Shown here one piece after another: positions 26,265-37,629 of a stretch of 64,000 nt of DNA (positions are counted from its first letter, which is position 1; every line of letters starts with the position of its first letter). A program made the translations under genes and the position numbers. Under the pieces are notes generated by a model. The model saw nothing but the letters and a program-made list of their open reading frames with translations. It did not search any database and was not told the DNA's origin. Source of the DNA: Mastigias papua (taxonomy: Eukaryota > Cnidaria > Scyphozoa > Rhizostomeae > Mastigiidae); contig OZ025278.1 of assembly GCA_964019165.1 (NCBI GenBank), positions 6,460,517-6,524,516 on the forward strand, given 5' to 3'.

Positions 26265-27443
26265 AAGAGTTATGAAGACAAGTTACGATCTTATATATAT
26301 GCAATAAAAGTGTTGTTAAAATATCCCTTAGAAGTAAAAACTAAGCATAGGGAAAAAGCAAAATATTTAACGAGACTAGAGTGGATTGGACTAAGCAAGC
26401 TCAAAAAGAATAACGATCTTGTAATCGAAGAAAGTGACAAGGGTGGAGCTTGCGTCAGTATGGACGCAAGATTTTGTAGTTGTAAAATGCAAAATATTTT
26501 GGAAGACAAAGACACTTACAAAAAATTAGATACAAACATAGATAAGCAAATATTGAAAAAGATCGAGAACCTAACTAAAACACACGAGGAAGAATTGACT
26601 AAGAAAGAAATCAACTACCTAACTAATTTTAATTATAAAGCCAGTCATCTATATGGTCTACCAAAAGTACATAAGAGTAAGAAAATTAGTGAAGAAATCC
26701 AACAAACCAGAACTGAATACATTTCAGCCATACAGCCACAGGATTTAAACTTTAGACCAATTATAGCTGGTCCAGTCTGTGTCACAAGTAGACTGAGTAA
26801 TTTCCTAGACATACTACTAAAACCCTATGTAGTACTTTTTAAAAGCTATATAAGAGACGATATTGACTTCCCGGACAAAATTCTAAGAGATATTAACGTC
26901 TCAGAAACCTTACTAACTTTCGATGTGACTAGCATGTATACTAACATTGACAATGAGTTAGGAAAAGAAACTATAACATTTTGGATGACTAGTTACCCTA
27001 ACCAATTATTAAGAAACATCTGAAAAGAATTCATTGTTAAAGCATTGGCCATAGTTCTTGAATGCAGTGCATTCACATTCGATAACGATAACTACATCCA
27101 AATACGCGGAAGACCAATGGGTACAAAGGTTTCCCCAGCATACACGACTTTAGTTGTGAGATTCCTAGAAATTAAGTTGTATAGGCAAATCGAGGAAAAA
27201 TATTGCATGGATATAAAGCGACAATTTGTAAATAAATGGTGGAGATATCTAGATGATTGTTTCCTCATTTGGGACACACGGTTTGATTCATCAGAAAATT
27301 TACTGTCAATTTTACAAGGCCTTCATCGAAGCATCAAATTCACTGCAGAAGAAAGCAAAATAGAAATTAGCTTCCTTGATATCAATATAATTATAGAAGA
27401 CAATAAAGTAGTAACAGACCTCTACCACAAAACCGGCAGATAG
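26247..27443 (+). pseudogene. Penelope-like reverse transcriptase, interrupted
   Basis: The first block (26247-27023) holds the N-terminal domain, the KASHLYGLPKVHK segment typical of PLE and telomerase-like RTs, and motif A at 26922 (DVTSMYTNI). A TGA at 27021 interrupts it. The next block (27045-27443) holds RGRPMGTKVSPAYTTLVV and motif C (YLDD, 27246-27257), followed by the ISFLDINI thumb motif. The order and motif wording are diagnostic for PLE RT rather than LINE RT. Confidence 0.88.
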
Positions 27444-27626
27444 CCAACAATATGTTCACTTAAAATCCTGCCATCACTCGCTCACAAAAAGAAACATCCC
27501 CTTTAACCTTGCACGACGCTGTTGTACGATAAAGAAAAAGATTTATCTAAAATTGAAAAACTGAATAGCCTAAAAGCAGTGCTGATAAAGTAGGGTTGTC
27601 CCAGCAGACTTGTAGATAATGGAATC

Positions 27627-28166
27627 ATGAAAGCCAAGAACATACCCTTTGGAAGAAAAAAAAACAAAAGGACAATATCACTTCTCAATGTTAGTCCAAA
27701 AACGAAAACGACAATGGCGAAAGTACAATTAATCAACAGCAAATGCCAACCCCTTACCATAAAACAAATTCTAACTAAAGCCAGGTTTGTCTCAAATACC
27801 GAAAATTTACTAACTCATGATATTGATAGCAACTTAGAAGTAAAAAAATGCAATAACAAAAGATGTGGCACTTGTTCTCTGATCTTTGAATGCAGTGAAA
27901 TAAAGTTTCATAACTCAGAAAAACCATTCATAATCAAAATTGAAATGGATTGCACAGCTATGAATATTATATATCTGATGAAGTGTACAGGCTGTGACAA
28001 GGAATATATCGGTGAAACATCAAACCTACGAGCAAGAGTTAGAATCCATAAACAACAAACGTTAGATCCACGTCTACGTCACTTATATGTAAATAATCAT
28101 ATAGCATATTGGACTATTGGTAAACCCACCTTGTTTCAAATAACTCCTTTTTCCTATGAACCGTGA
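27627..28166 (+). pseudogene. Penelope-like C-terminal GIY-YIG endonuclease
   Basis: The block contains a CNNKRCGTCSLI cysteine cluster, characteristic of the PLE linker. It is followed by the GIY-YIG nuclease: IIYLMKCTGCDKEYIGET, then the conserved LRARVRIHKQQ helix. The GIY half is degenerate (IIYL), as usual in PLEs. It ends with a short tail and a stop at 28166; a reading in another phase continues with EEIEQHCVRQFLPELN up to 28241, so a late frameshift is likely. Confidence 0.88.
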
Positions 28167-28350
28167 AGACAAAACATATCGTGAAGAAATCGAACAACAT
28201 TGTGTAAGGCAGTTTCTCCCAGAACTAAATCGAGATCGATAAAGTAAAAACGAGGCTGTACAGACGTAACTTTCTTATTTACTATTGATTTGACGTCTAG
28301 TGTAAAATTTTATTGCATATATATAAGATCATAACTTATCTTCATACCTC

Positions 28351-28400
28351 TCATGCTGAAGATTCCTCACTGAAAGGATGAAACGCGTTCCGTGCTTATA
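28351..28400 (+). ncRNA. Hammerhead-ribozyme-like core in the right PLE end
   Basis: CTGAAGA (28356-28362) matches the CUGANGA core. GAAA (28380-28383) follows after a hairpin with a 4-bp TCCT/AGGA stem, and the palindrome ACGCGT (28383-28388) could form the very short helix III seen in PLE hammerheads. The closing pairs next to the core are weak. PLE terminal repeats are known to carry hammerhead motifs, which supports the call. Activity of this copy is uncertain. Confidence 0.5.
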
Positions 28401-28445
28401 ACGCCTTATTTTTGTCTTTCTACCTCATATATATATATATATATA

Positions 28446-30885
28446 AACATGGTTGTGGAGATTCGACTTAGGAAAATGAGGTTACCCTTTGCAGCAACTA
28501 CCTCCAGGTGACCCAGTCACCCTTGAGCAAGATTTAGTCCCTATCAGCTCCCCCGCGACCTTGAAATACGGGGTTGGCGTCCGGCATGGGATAGTCTGTC
28601 TCATGGGTAGGGGGAATCTTTAGCCTTGGTTGGCAGCCCCCCTAGAGATGGTGTCTCAATAAAAATACCGATGGTTGTTGCACCTCATCACCACTACCCT
28701 CAAAGGATTGTAATGACTACAATAGATTTACCAAATAATGGCGTATATAAGACCTGATCACAGTGTGAAGGCCTCTCGCCCGATAATCGATAATAGTAAT
28801 GAGAGCAGTGTAAATGTAAATGAAGAAGAAAAGATACTAATCAAGAGACTGAAAGACACCTTATCTAACAATGAAAGAGAGAGATTACCGTCTTTGAGAG
28901 AAGAAGACTTGAAGGACGAGTGAAGGAATTGTGCAAAGATCTAAGTCATATAAATATTTGGTGGACGGACAGAAAATTAACCAAAGACATAGGACCTTCC
29001 TTCAGAACAATTATAAAATAAAACAGAAAGGAATTGCCACTGTAAAGGAAGAAGTATCACAAAAAGTAAAGCAACAATAGGAAAAATAAAGCGCTACAGC
29101 GATAGGATAAACCAATATCAACAGAACAGGACATTCTGGAACAATCAAGGTAATTTTGCCAAGACTTAAATAGGGATGGAAAGCATGAGCAGAATTATGT
29201 ATCAGATTTAGAAGCAGCGAAGAAATTTTGAGAAGGAATTTGGGGAGTAGAGAAAGTGCGCAATGACTCAGCTGAATAGCTTGAGCAATTTAGAAATGAA
29301 ATGAAAAGACAGAGAGTAGAGCAAAGAGCGGTGAATATCACAGATAACAAAATACAGCACGTACTGAGAAAAATACCCAACTGGAAAGCACCAGGCCCAG
29401 ATTGGGTACCAGGATTCTGGGTGAAAAACGTCAGACTCATGCACAAACCCCTTAGAAAACACCTAGAACAGTGCCTAGAAGAAGGTACACCTACCTGGAT
29501 GACTAAAGGGATGACAATTGTAATCCAGAAAGACAAGAAACAAGGAAACGCTGCCAACAACTACAGGCCAATAACGTGCCTCCCAATACTATAGAAATTG
29601 CTGACAGGGGTAATTGCCAATGAACTGTACGAATACCTAGAGTCCAATTCAATGCTGTCTGAAGAGCAGAAGATCTGTGCAAGAAAAACAAGAGGCACAC
29701 ACGATTTGCTACATATAGGTAGAATGATATTAAAGGAGGGTAAACAAAGGAAAAAAGGGCTTGCAATGGGGTGAATAAATTATCGCAAAGCCTATGACAT
29801 GATCGCATATTCGTAGAATTTGGAAAGCCTAAAGGATTTGGGAGTGAATAGACAGATAAGGGAGTTCCTCCAAGAAAGTATGAAAACATGGCCAGTGGAG
29901 TTAACATGTGGTGAGCAAATTCTCGGAGAAGTGAAGATCAATAGAGGAATCTTCAAAGGAGATACATTATCTCCGTTACTGTTTGTGACTGTATTGATCC
30001 TATTGACCCATATTTTGATGAAATCAAAGGCTGGATATGAATTTTCTAAGGTCAAAGTGAAAGTTAACCATCTCCTGTTTATGGATGACTTAAACTTATT
30101 TGCGAAGAACGAAAAATCACTAGATTCTTTACTTCAAACAGTTAGGATCTTCAGCAAAGATATTGGAATGGAATTTAGAGTTGACAAGTGTGCCACACTA
30201 TCTTTGAAGAGAGGAAATATAGATGGATTAAGTTACCAGACAAGTCTTTAATTAAGTCATTGAAAGAAGGAGAAAGCTACAAATATTTGGGAATTCTTCA
30301 AACAGATGGCATATGGCACAAAGAAATGAAACTTGAGGTTGGAAGGGAGTATAAGAGTAGAGTACGAAAACTTCTAGAAACAAAGTTAATTGGAGGTAAT
30401 CTTATAAAAGGGATTAACACTTAGGCAATATCTTTGTTGAGATATTCAGCTGCATTTTTAGATTGGACAGAAGCTGAGATGGAGCAACTAGAGAGACGAA
30501 CAAGGAAACTAATGACAATGCACAGTGACTTACATCCGAAAAGTAACGTCGATAGGTTATATTTGCCCCGGAAAGATAGAGGAAGAGGCCTGTTTGGAGT
30601 AGAGGATACAGTACAAATAGCAACAGCTTCATTACAAAGGTATGTTAGGTGTAGTACAGAGAGACTGCTAAGTTCACTTGCTACCATAGATGAGGATGAA
30701 GTTATTGAGCCAGACGGTGATCTGAAACAACAAAAGAGGATAGAAAGAAAAGAAAGCTGGAAAGAAAAAGCACTACACGGTCCAGTTTTAAGACAGATTG
30801 ATGAAATTACTCAGGAAGCCAGGTGGCTATGGCTAAAGCACGGAAACTTAAAGACGGAAACAGAGTCCTTAATTCGTAGCAAATT
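28446..30885 (+). mobile_element. RLE-type (R2-like superfamily) LINE A, 3'-truncated
   Basis: It starts right after a short AT run. The leader 28446-28690 is homologous to the leaders of the minus-strand LINEs at 58811-59045 and 62290-62530. Coding pieces include an acidic N-terminus (28738-28923), RT fingers (VLRKIPNWKAPGPDWVPGFW), a GINRGIFKGDTLSPLLF-like motif B, and motif C FMDDLNLFAK (ATGGATGACTTA at 30081). A post-RT block follows (HPKSNVDRLYLPRKDRGRG). The MDD motif in place of FADD is typical of the RLE-type group. Stops and shifts occur at 29594, 29776, 29815 and 30424, among others. The copy ends at LKTETESLI and is joined directly to LINE B. Confidence 0.82.
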
Positions 30886-32136
30886 TGACAATGGCTTGGA
30901 TAGACTATAGGAAGGATATGATATGGTGCCGCATTCATGGATACTGAAATGCCTGGAGATGGTTTGTGAAGCCAAGAACATGATTACCATAATCAGCAAT
31001 AGCATGGTGAACTGGAAGACAGTATTAACATCCGAAGGAACAGATCTTGGGCAAGTGGATATCAGAAGAGGAATTTTCCAGGGAGACTCCTTATCACCAT
31101 TGATTTCTATTTTAATCATGCTGCCACTAACTCTAGTGTTAAGAAAGATGAGAGCTGGTATACATTTGCAGAGGAAACGAAACCTGTCAACCATCTACTG
31201 TTCATGGACGATCTAAAATTGTATGGAGCCAGCAAAGACGAACTTGATTCACTCGTACAAGCGGCAAGGATTTCTCGCAAGACATCAGGATTTCATTTGG
31301 GTTAGACAAGTGTGCGGCCCTAGAAATGAGAAGAGGACGAACAATTGGCAGTAGTGGAATAGACTTACCAGATTATCAGCGTATAAGAGAGATTGAAGAG
31401 GAAGGTTATAAGTATCTTGGCATCCTGCAGTTGGACAAGAGTCTTATCACCTCGATGAAATGCTAGATAATAGCAGAGTATGTGAGGAGGGTAAAGAAGT
31501 TATGCAGATCTAAACTGAATGGAGGAAATATGATCAGTGGCATCAATGCATGGGCTGTGAGTGTACTACGATACAGCGCAGGTATTGTGGATTGGACAGT
31601 AGAAGAGCTGGTCAGCATGGATGGAAGAACTAGGAAAATTTTGGTAATCAATGGATGTATGCACACCAAAATTAATGTTGCGAGACTGTACCTACCGAGG
31701 AAGGAAGGTGGAAGAGGGTTGATAAGCATTGAGAAATGTGTGAACGAGGAGAGTAAGTCCTTGTATGGCTATCTGATTGAAACCGCAGAGTGGATGCTTC
31801 TACCAAAAGAGGAGGAAAGAGGAGAAAATCAGGAAATGGAAAGAGAAAGCCCTACATGGAGAGTTTATGAGACAAACAGCTCTTGTAGCTGGAGAAGACT
31901 CATGGAGATGGCTTAGGAATGCTTTTTTTAACAAGCTTTAAGAACCAACTCGATCAAACACTGTATAGATAAGACTTCAGAGACACCTCTGAGTAGATTG
32001 TGTGGATATTCTACTGAAACTGTAAGACATTATAAGTGGATGCAAGAGGCTCGCCCAGGGAGAGTGTAGGAAACACCATGACAAAGTGACCCTGCGAGTG
32101 CACTGGGAGATTTGTAGAAAGTATAGGATAGACTCT

Positions 32137-32150
32137 GTCCTGGGTAGGAC
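32137..32150 (+). promoter_or_regulatory. 5'-terminal hairpin of the RTE-like LINE
   Basis: GTCCT-GGGT-AGGAC forms a 5-bp stem with a 4-nt loop a few bases from the 5' end of the element, followed by TTAAACTGCATCC. The same hairpin and following motif occur at the 5' ends of two RLE-type LINEs in this window (59015-59028 and 62508-62521, minus strand). Its function is unknown; an RNA processing, translation or promoter role is possible. Confidence 0.6.
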
Positions 32151-33126
32151 GTTAAACTGCATCCCTGGGGCTCCCTTGAGCGAGGAGTAGCACCCCAGTA
32201 GCTCCCCGTACCAGGGTCATGGTGAAGTTGCTGGGAGCAGGGCAACGGACTTTTATGTCTAGCGGAAGTGCAGATCACAATTCAATAGTAGAGATGTCTT
32301 CTCCTAGTTAGTTGGACACTGGGATTTGTTTACTCCTGACTACCAATTGTACAAATGAACACTTTTAGTAAGGTTCCATACCATATCGGCTGTCGCGTGG
32401 GTCAACAAGGGGCACGTTGTTCAGTGGGCGACCAGGCTTGCAACGAAAAGTATGCTACTGGAAGAAAGAACATTCAATTAAGAAATAAAATCATCATCGG
32501 TCTTGGAATGTTAGAAAGCTTAAAGAAAAAGGTAAATTAAGTTGTGTCTGCAATGAAATGATTAGATGTGGATTACAAATACTAGGAATATCTGAGACAA
32601 ATTGGAATGGGTCAGGGAATTTCATAGCTAATGACAAACAAATGGTAATATATTCTGGTAAAGAAGAAAATTACAGTCATGGAGTGGCTGTAATCCTAGG
32701 AAAGAAGCAAACGATTCTCTCATCGGTTACAGTCCGATCACAGACCGAATTCTAAAAGTCAGAATCCAAGCTAAACCTCATAACGTCTCTATTATCCAAT
32801 GCTATGCAGCAACTTCAGCAGCCAGTGATGAGCAAATAGAAAGTTTCTACAACAGCTTACAAGAAGCAATAGACACAATACCAAACTGGAATATCAAAAT
32901 AATCATGGGTGACATGAACACCAAAATTGGTTAAGTCACAAAACCAACTGCCGCTTGTGGTATTTTTGGACTTGGAGATCAAAATGAACGAGGAGAACGT
33001 TTGCATGAATTCTGCATCGCAAACAATCTATCTATCACCAACACAATATTTAAACACCACCCTCGCCATCTCTACACATGGGCATCACCAGATTGATGAA
33101 CTAGAAACTAACTTGATTACATAATT

Positions 33127-33984
33127 ATGAACCAGGAATGGAGAGCATGTGTCAAGAATGTAAAGACTAGACCAAGTGCAGATTGCAACAGTGACCATCA
33201 ACTGTTAGTAGCTAATTTTCAACTCAGACTTAAAAACATTGAACAACCACCTAAACCAATTCGTTTCAACTATCAAACCTTACACAACAATTACAGAATT
33301 AACGCCTGTAATAGTTTTGAAGCTCTACTTAATTCTGAAGAGGAAAAGGAACCCAATGATTTGTGGCAAGAAGGAAAGAGAATCTTTCTAGAAGTTGCCG
33401 AGAAAACTGTCAGCCAGAGGAAGGCTACAAAGAACAGATGGATAAGGGAGGCGACCCTTAAAGAGGTAGAAGTGAGAAGAAAGATCAAATCCAAAGGCAT
33501 TAGAGATCCTGTGCAAGAAGCAATTTGTAAAGAACAAAATTCTAAAATTCGACGTATGATGAGGAAAGACAAAGAGCAATTTGTTGAAGATCAATGCAAA
33601 AAGATTGAAGAAAATGCCTTGACGAACTCAACCAGGGAACTTTTTAATGGTGTGAGGCCCTTCACCATGAAATTCCGTCCAGCCATCAATGCAATCAAAA
33701 ATGAAGCTGGTTTGATACTTTGTGATCGAGAGCACGCCATGGATCGATGGAGAGAATATTGTTCAAAGCTATGGAGAAAGAATGAAAACTTGACTACTTG
33801 GAACGAGAGTACATTTGAATCACCACCAATCTTTGAGGAAGTCAAAGAAGCCATCAAAGAACTCAAGGTTGGCAGAAGCACCGGGAATGACGAAGTCACT
33901 GCTGAAATGATAAAGAATGGAGGAGAGAACGTAGAGAAATTCTACCACAGGCTGTGCACATGCATTTGGGATGAGATGGCCTGA
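33127..33984 (+). pseudogene. RTE-like LINE: endonuclease end, linker and RT N-terminus
   Basis: This 285-codon open block starts with the final endonuclease motif (PSADCNSDHQLLVANF). It continues through a basic helical linker and reaches the RT fingers (IKELKVGRSTGNDEVTAEMIK) before a one-base frame slip at WDEMA. The next frame resumes at WPDDWGQSIFVPIPKRGD (33971 on). Confidence 0.8.
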
Positions 33985-35347
33985 TGACTGGGGACAATCA
34001 ATTTTTGTACCCATTCCTAAAAGGGGGGATGCTCTACAATGCTGTACTTACAGAACCATCTCTCTTATAAGCAATAGCAGCAAAATCCTACTGAAAATAA
34101 TCGCAGAAAGGATGGCCATCAAACTAAATGAAGAAATAGCAGAAGAGCAAGTGGGTTTGGGCCCTGGGAAAGGCACTAGAGATCAAATTATGAACTTGAA
34201 AAAGATAATGGGGAAACATAGAGAAAGAGGAATTGATATGTTTCTTTGTTTCATTGATTATTCCAAGGCTTTCGACACGTTTGCGCACGACATCTTGTGG
34301 TATGTTATGAAGAATTTGGGATTTCCTATCCATATAATCCAACTTATAAAAGCACTATATGATTAGCAAAAGGCGGCAGTGAGGACATCTTATGGACTGA
34401 CATATTGGTTTGAGATTGAACAAGGAGTCAGACAAGGCTGCATCATCTCACCTCATGTTTTGAACATATATGTTGAGGACATCATGAGAAATGCTCAGGA
34501 TGGCTTTGAAGGAAGCATTGCATTCGGAGGTCGCAAGGTTACCAACTTGAGATATGCGGACGATATTGTCCTAATTGTATGAAGCTTGGAGGAGCTCCAG
34601 AATCTGGTAAAGAGAATGAAGTCAGGAAGTGAAAAAGCTGGATTGTTTCTTAACTTGAAGAGAACAAAAGTGATGAAAATTCAAAGAACTTCGACAGAAA
34701 ATGGACTTGAGATTGACGGATATAATTTTGAGAACGTTCACAGATTTACTTACCTTGGAGCAACTTTCACCAATACTGTTGAAGACTCAACTGAAGTCAA
34801 AAGAAGAATTGGCATAGCGAGGAATGCAACGATTGCGTTAAATAACATCTGGAAGAATAGAGATAATACCTTGATAACAATAATAAGACTTCTCAAGACC
34901 ATGGTATTTTCAATCATATCCTATGGTTCAGAATGTTGGGTCTTAAAAGCTGCAGATAGGCAGAAATTAGACAGTTTCAAATTGTGGTGCTGTAGAAGAT
35001 TGCTAGGAATCAGTTGGAAGGAGAAGAAGACCAATGAGGAAGTTATTAGAAGATTAAACTGCAGGAAGCGCCTTACTGCTGTCTTAGATGAAAGGACACT
35101 ATCATTTGTCGGACATCAGTTGAGAACATCCAACTCTCTTGAGAAAACACTACCGATTGATCAGTATATGGTAAAAGATCAAGTGGAAGACCAAGAACCA
35201 GGTTCTGTGACAATATTAAGGAGATATGCGGACACTCATTGGTTGAGATTGAGAGAAAAGCGCAGGACAGAGGAAACTGGAGGAGCTTTGTTCAGTGGGC
35301 CACGACAGTTCGAACTCGAGCAATGCGTTATTAATGATGATGATGAC
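33971..35347 (+). pseudogene. RTE-like LINE: RT palm to C-terminal domain, three broken blocks
   Basis: The blocks 33971-34366, 34379-34582 and 34586-35347 carry RT motifs in order. They end with an RTE-typical C-terminus (LKTMVFSIISYGSECWVLK, LWCCRRLLGISWKEKKTNEEVI). In-frame stops TAG at 34364 and TGA at 34580 separate them with little sequence lost. The catalytic YADD is intact. The last codons run into the GAT-rich tail. Confidence 0.82.
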
Positions 35348-35725
35348 AGGATAGAATGTACTGACAAATGGTATGACCATCTGCCATTGGCAGTCACAAA
35401 GAATAAAGATGTATGAATTACCTGGCACATGACTATTTACACAGATAAGAAGCTGAATCACGATCAACCGGATATAATTCTACTACGGAAAGATGTACAG
35501 CAGTTGACACTAGTTGACTTAGCTGTACCAGCTGAGCAGAACATCATCAATACTGAGGAAGAGAAAGTGGCTAAGTATCAAGAACTAGCATTCGAAATTA
35601 AGAGAATTCATAGAGCATTAACAGTGACAGTGGCACCAATTGTGATTGGTGCACTTGGAACAATCTCAACGTCAAAGTTAGACATACCTGACATAGTTGG
35701 AAGTGCACAGTTGTCGGCCATATGT

Positions 35726-36037
35726 ATATATATTTATGTTTATATGTATGTATATATGTTATATTCATATCTACATACCGTAAAAGGGAAGAATTTAATG
35801 GTTGTCAGTGAAGAATTACATGACTATTGCGTCGTAGTGATGGAATGAAGATGCTCATAATGTTAATGATGATGATGGCTTATGTATGCATTTTTGATAG
35901 ATGGGAGATATAACTAGAATTTGTCGTTTTCCCTGTACTTTTTGCAAAGCTTCTTATAGATGGGTTTGCAGTTTTTGGCTTATTAGCAATTATAGCATTT
36001 CACAGTTGTTTTAGTGCCTATTATATTTTCCTTACAG
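35726..36037. other. Intron sequence between LINE B and NACHT-WD exon 5
   Basis: AT-rich sequence with a decayed TATATG tract and then a pyrimidine-rich stretch before the acceptor. No other feature is seen. Confidence 0.6.
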
Positions 36038-36374
36038 ACATTCCTCGGCCAGAAATATGGTTATCGACCGTTCCCTCCAAGAATTGCACATTCTGAATTC
36101 GAGGCTATGCTGAATGTTATCGAACCTGAACCTGACAAAGGATTATTGGCAAAGTGGTTTAAAAGAGATGATAATCTCATCCCAGCAAAGTATGTTTTAC
36201 AGCCCGTTAGGGAGGTAATACCATACTACAACAACCGGGAAGTAAGTCCCGAAGAGAGATCGACGGCCTCTCAGGAATGGTGGGCAGCATTTGAAAAAAT
36301 GCAGAGTATTCTTCGTAAAGCTTCTTCTGCTGCATTGTCAAGCAAGGAAAAAAGATCTAAATATCACATATCAG
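36038..36374 (+). CDS. NWD1-like gene, C-terminal part of DUF4062 exon
   Basis: The acceptor TTTTCCTTACAG ends at 36037 and the donor GTAGAAG starts at 36375. It encodes TFLGQKYGYRPFPPRI and a conserved family segment with AKWFKRDDNLIPAKYVLQP and QEWWAAFEKMQ. The phase (0 in, 1 out) matches its neighbours. It lies about 0.3 kb after the last RLE LINE remnant in the intron, so the transposon nest stops just short of the splice acceptor. Confidence 0.93.
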
Positions 36375-36904
36375 GTAGAAGTCTCATGAGTATTGTCAAG
36401 GGCCGTTATTATTACTAGTTTTATATCTGCCATCTGGTTATTTGTTTAGTCATCAAATTTAATGAGAAGTTAGGATTGATTTATTGTCAATAGGAGATTC
36501 GCACAAGTCGTAATGTCGTTTTAATATTTTTCTTCGATGTCTTCATCGTTTTTTTAATATGTGTATTACTATTATTGTTACTTAATGGTTTAGCATGATG
36601 ATCCTTCGCTACCAAAGAAAAAAGAAATCATAATTTTCATACCGATGATGTACCCTGGAATGGCTTCGAAGCGTTTTTGTTGAATACTTTACATCGAAAT
36701 AGGTGTCATTGTATACTTTCGCATCAACGTGAGAAAACTCTTCTGTTGAGTTTCATACATACTTATGGGATTATTTTCCTAGTGTGCTCCTCTTAGACTT
36801 TCTATAATTGTATGAAATGTTTGCTTCAATTGTAGCATAGGGAAGTGCCAAATAGAGTGAAACAGATTTACGGCTCCTTTGTTTTATGGTGCGTTTTCTT
36901 GTAG
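36375..36904. other. Intron 5 of the NACHT-WD gene
   Basis: A 530-bp AT-rich intron with canonical GT and AG ends. No transposon or RNA gene is seen. Confidence 0.8.
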
Positions 36905-37629
36905 TGACGGAGGATGAGATCAAGAGGGGAATCCTGCGTGTGAAAAATAGAAGTAAGCACTGTTATTGGTTCAAAAGGAATATCACAGACCTTAGAGAGA
37001 ACTTGGATAAAGGCAAATCTAGAATGTTTATTGATAAAGCCGGAAATGGCCTTGATACTGAAGCAGTCTCCTTATTAGATAAGTTGAAAGGCAACTTAGA
37101 AGCAAAGTTGACTGAGTCTAGTATTAAAGAGTATGATGTAAAATGGCATGGTGAGCAGTGTATTAACCCGACGGAAGATGAGGAACATAAAGCGTACATC
37201 GACAAGTTTTGTCAAGATTTCTATGATACATTAATCAATATGATCGATAGTGGCATAGAAGACAAGAAAGAAGCCCGTATTGATGACAACCTTGTTAAAG
37301 AAATTAGCCTTCATGCAACAACATGTCAAGAGAAGTCACATATATTTTTTGGAAGAGAAGCTATTATTGACTCAATCATTAAGCATGTTAGTCACAAAGG
37401 CAAGAATACGAAGAGGATTTTGGTAGTTTATGGTGCATCTGGCTGCGGGAAGACTTCTATAATGGCGGTCGCAGCGAAGAAAATCAAAGAAATTCATCCT
37501 GATGTTCCGATTATTTTGAGATTTTGTGGAACGACGTCAGAATCATCAGATATCAACAAGATGCTACACAATATTTGCCAGCAACTTTCTTTATTTTTTA
37601 TCAATAAGAAGACAAAAAATATTCCAGAG
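36905..37629 (+). CDS. NWD1-like gene, NACHT N-terminal exon with Walker A
   Basis: The acceptor GCGTTTTCTTGTAG ends at 36904 and the donor is GTATAATT at 37630. The exon starts with VTEDEIKRGIL, a conserved NWD segment, runs through a helical linker, and contains FFGREAIIDSI followed by ILVVYGASGCGKTSIM. The Walker A P-loop is at 37432-37458 with the catalytic Gly-Lys-Thr intact. It ends in phase 0 at NIPE. An intact P-loop argues that the gene is functional. Confidence 0.93.

Larger units (their letters stand above)
26192..28425 (+). mobile_element. Penelope-like element with 118-bp inverted terminal repeats
   Basis: The RT reads through YGLPKVHK, LNFRPIIAGP, FDVTSMYTNI, GRPMGTKVSPAYTT and YLDDCFLIW. 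A C-terminal GIY-YIG endonuclease follows (NIIYLMKCTGCDKEYIGETSNLRARV). This RT plus GIY-YIG pair defines EN(+) Penelope-like elements. The ends 26192-26309 and 28308-28425 are inverted copies of equal length without gaps. Each end carries a hammerhead-like core. The ORF has a stop at 27021 and others after 27441, plus frame shifts around 27443-27627, so this copy is inactive. Confidence 0.9.
32132..35347 (+). mobile_element. RTE-like LINE, near full length, 3.2 kb, with AGGATAG target duplications
   Basis: AGGATAG occurs at 32125-32131 and 35348-35354, and removing 32132-35347 rejoins LINE B in frame. The leader begins with the hairpin GTCCTGGGTAGGAC. The endonuclease covers about 32500-33200 (ILGISETNWNGSG, IMGDMNTKIG, NSDHQLLVA). 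The linker and RT follow: GRSTGNDEVTAEMIKNGG, WGQSIFVPIPKRGD, MFLCFIDYSKAFDT (motif A), VRQGCIISPHVLNIY (motif B) and RYADDIVLIV (motif C, about 34550-34580). The C-terminal region has SYGSECWVLK and FVGHQLR. The 3' end is a short (GAT)n tail. There are stops or shifts at 32752, 32933, 33984, 34366 and 34582. Confidence 0.87.
30886..35725 (+). mobile_element. RLE-type LINE B, 5'-truncated, split by an RTE-like LINE
   Basis: The left part (30886-32131) begins inside RT motif A (WIDYRK, then YDMVPHSWILKC) and contains IRRGIFQGDSLSPL. A frame-shifted NHLLFMDDLKLYG-like motif C follows near 31193, then LYLPRKEGGRGLISIEKC, and a partial zinc knuckle (LCGYSTETVRH). The right part (35348-35725) resumes exactly with the next residues (IECTDKWYDHLPLAV) and holds the restriction-like endonuclease: DQPDIILLRKD then LTLVDLAVPAEQN, the PD-(D/E)xK pattern. 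Between them lies a 3.2-kb LINE with AGGATAG duplications. The 3' end is lost in an AT-rich tract. Confidence 0.82.

Noticed and set aside
32132..32260. HDV-like ribozyme at the RTE-like LINE 5' end
   Set aside because: A GGGCAAC string near 32240 is suggestive, but I could not build the nested double pseudoknot; only the small hairpin is supported.
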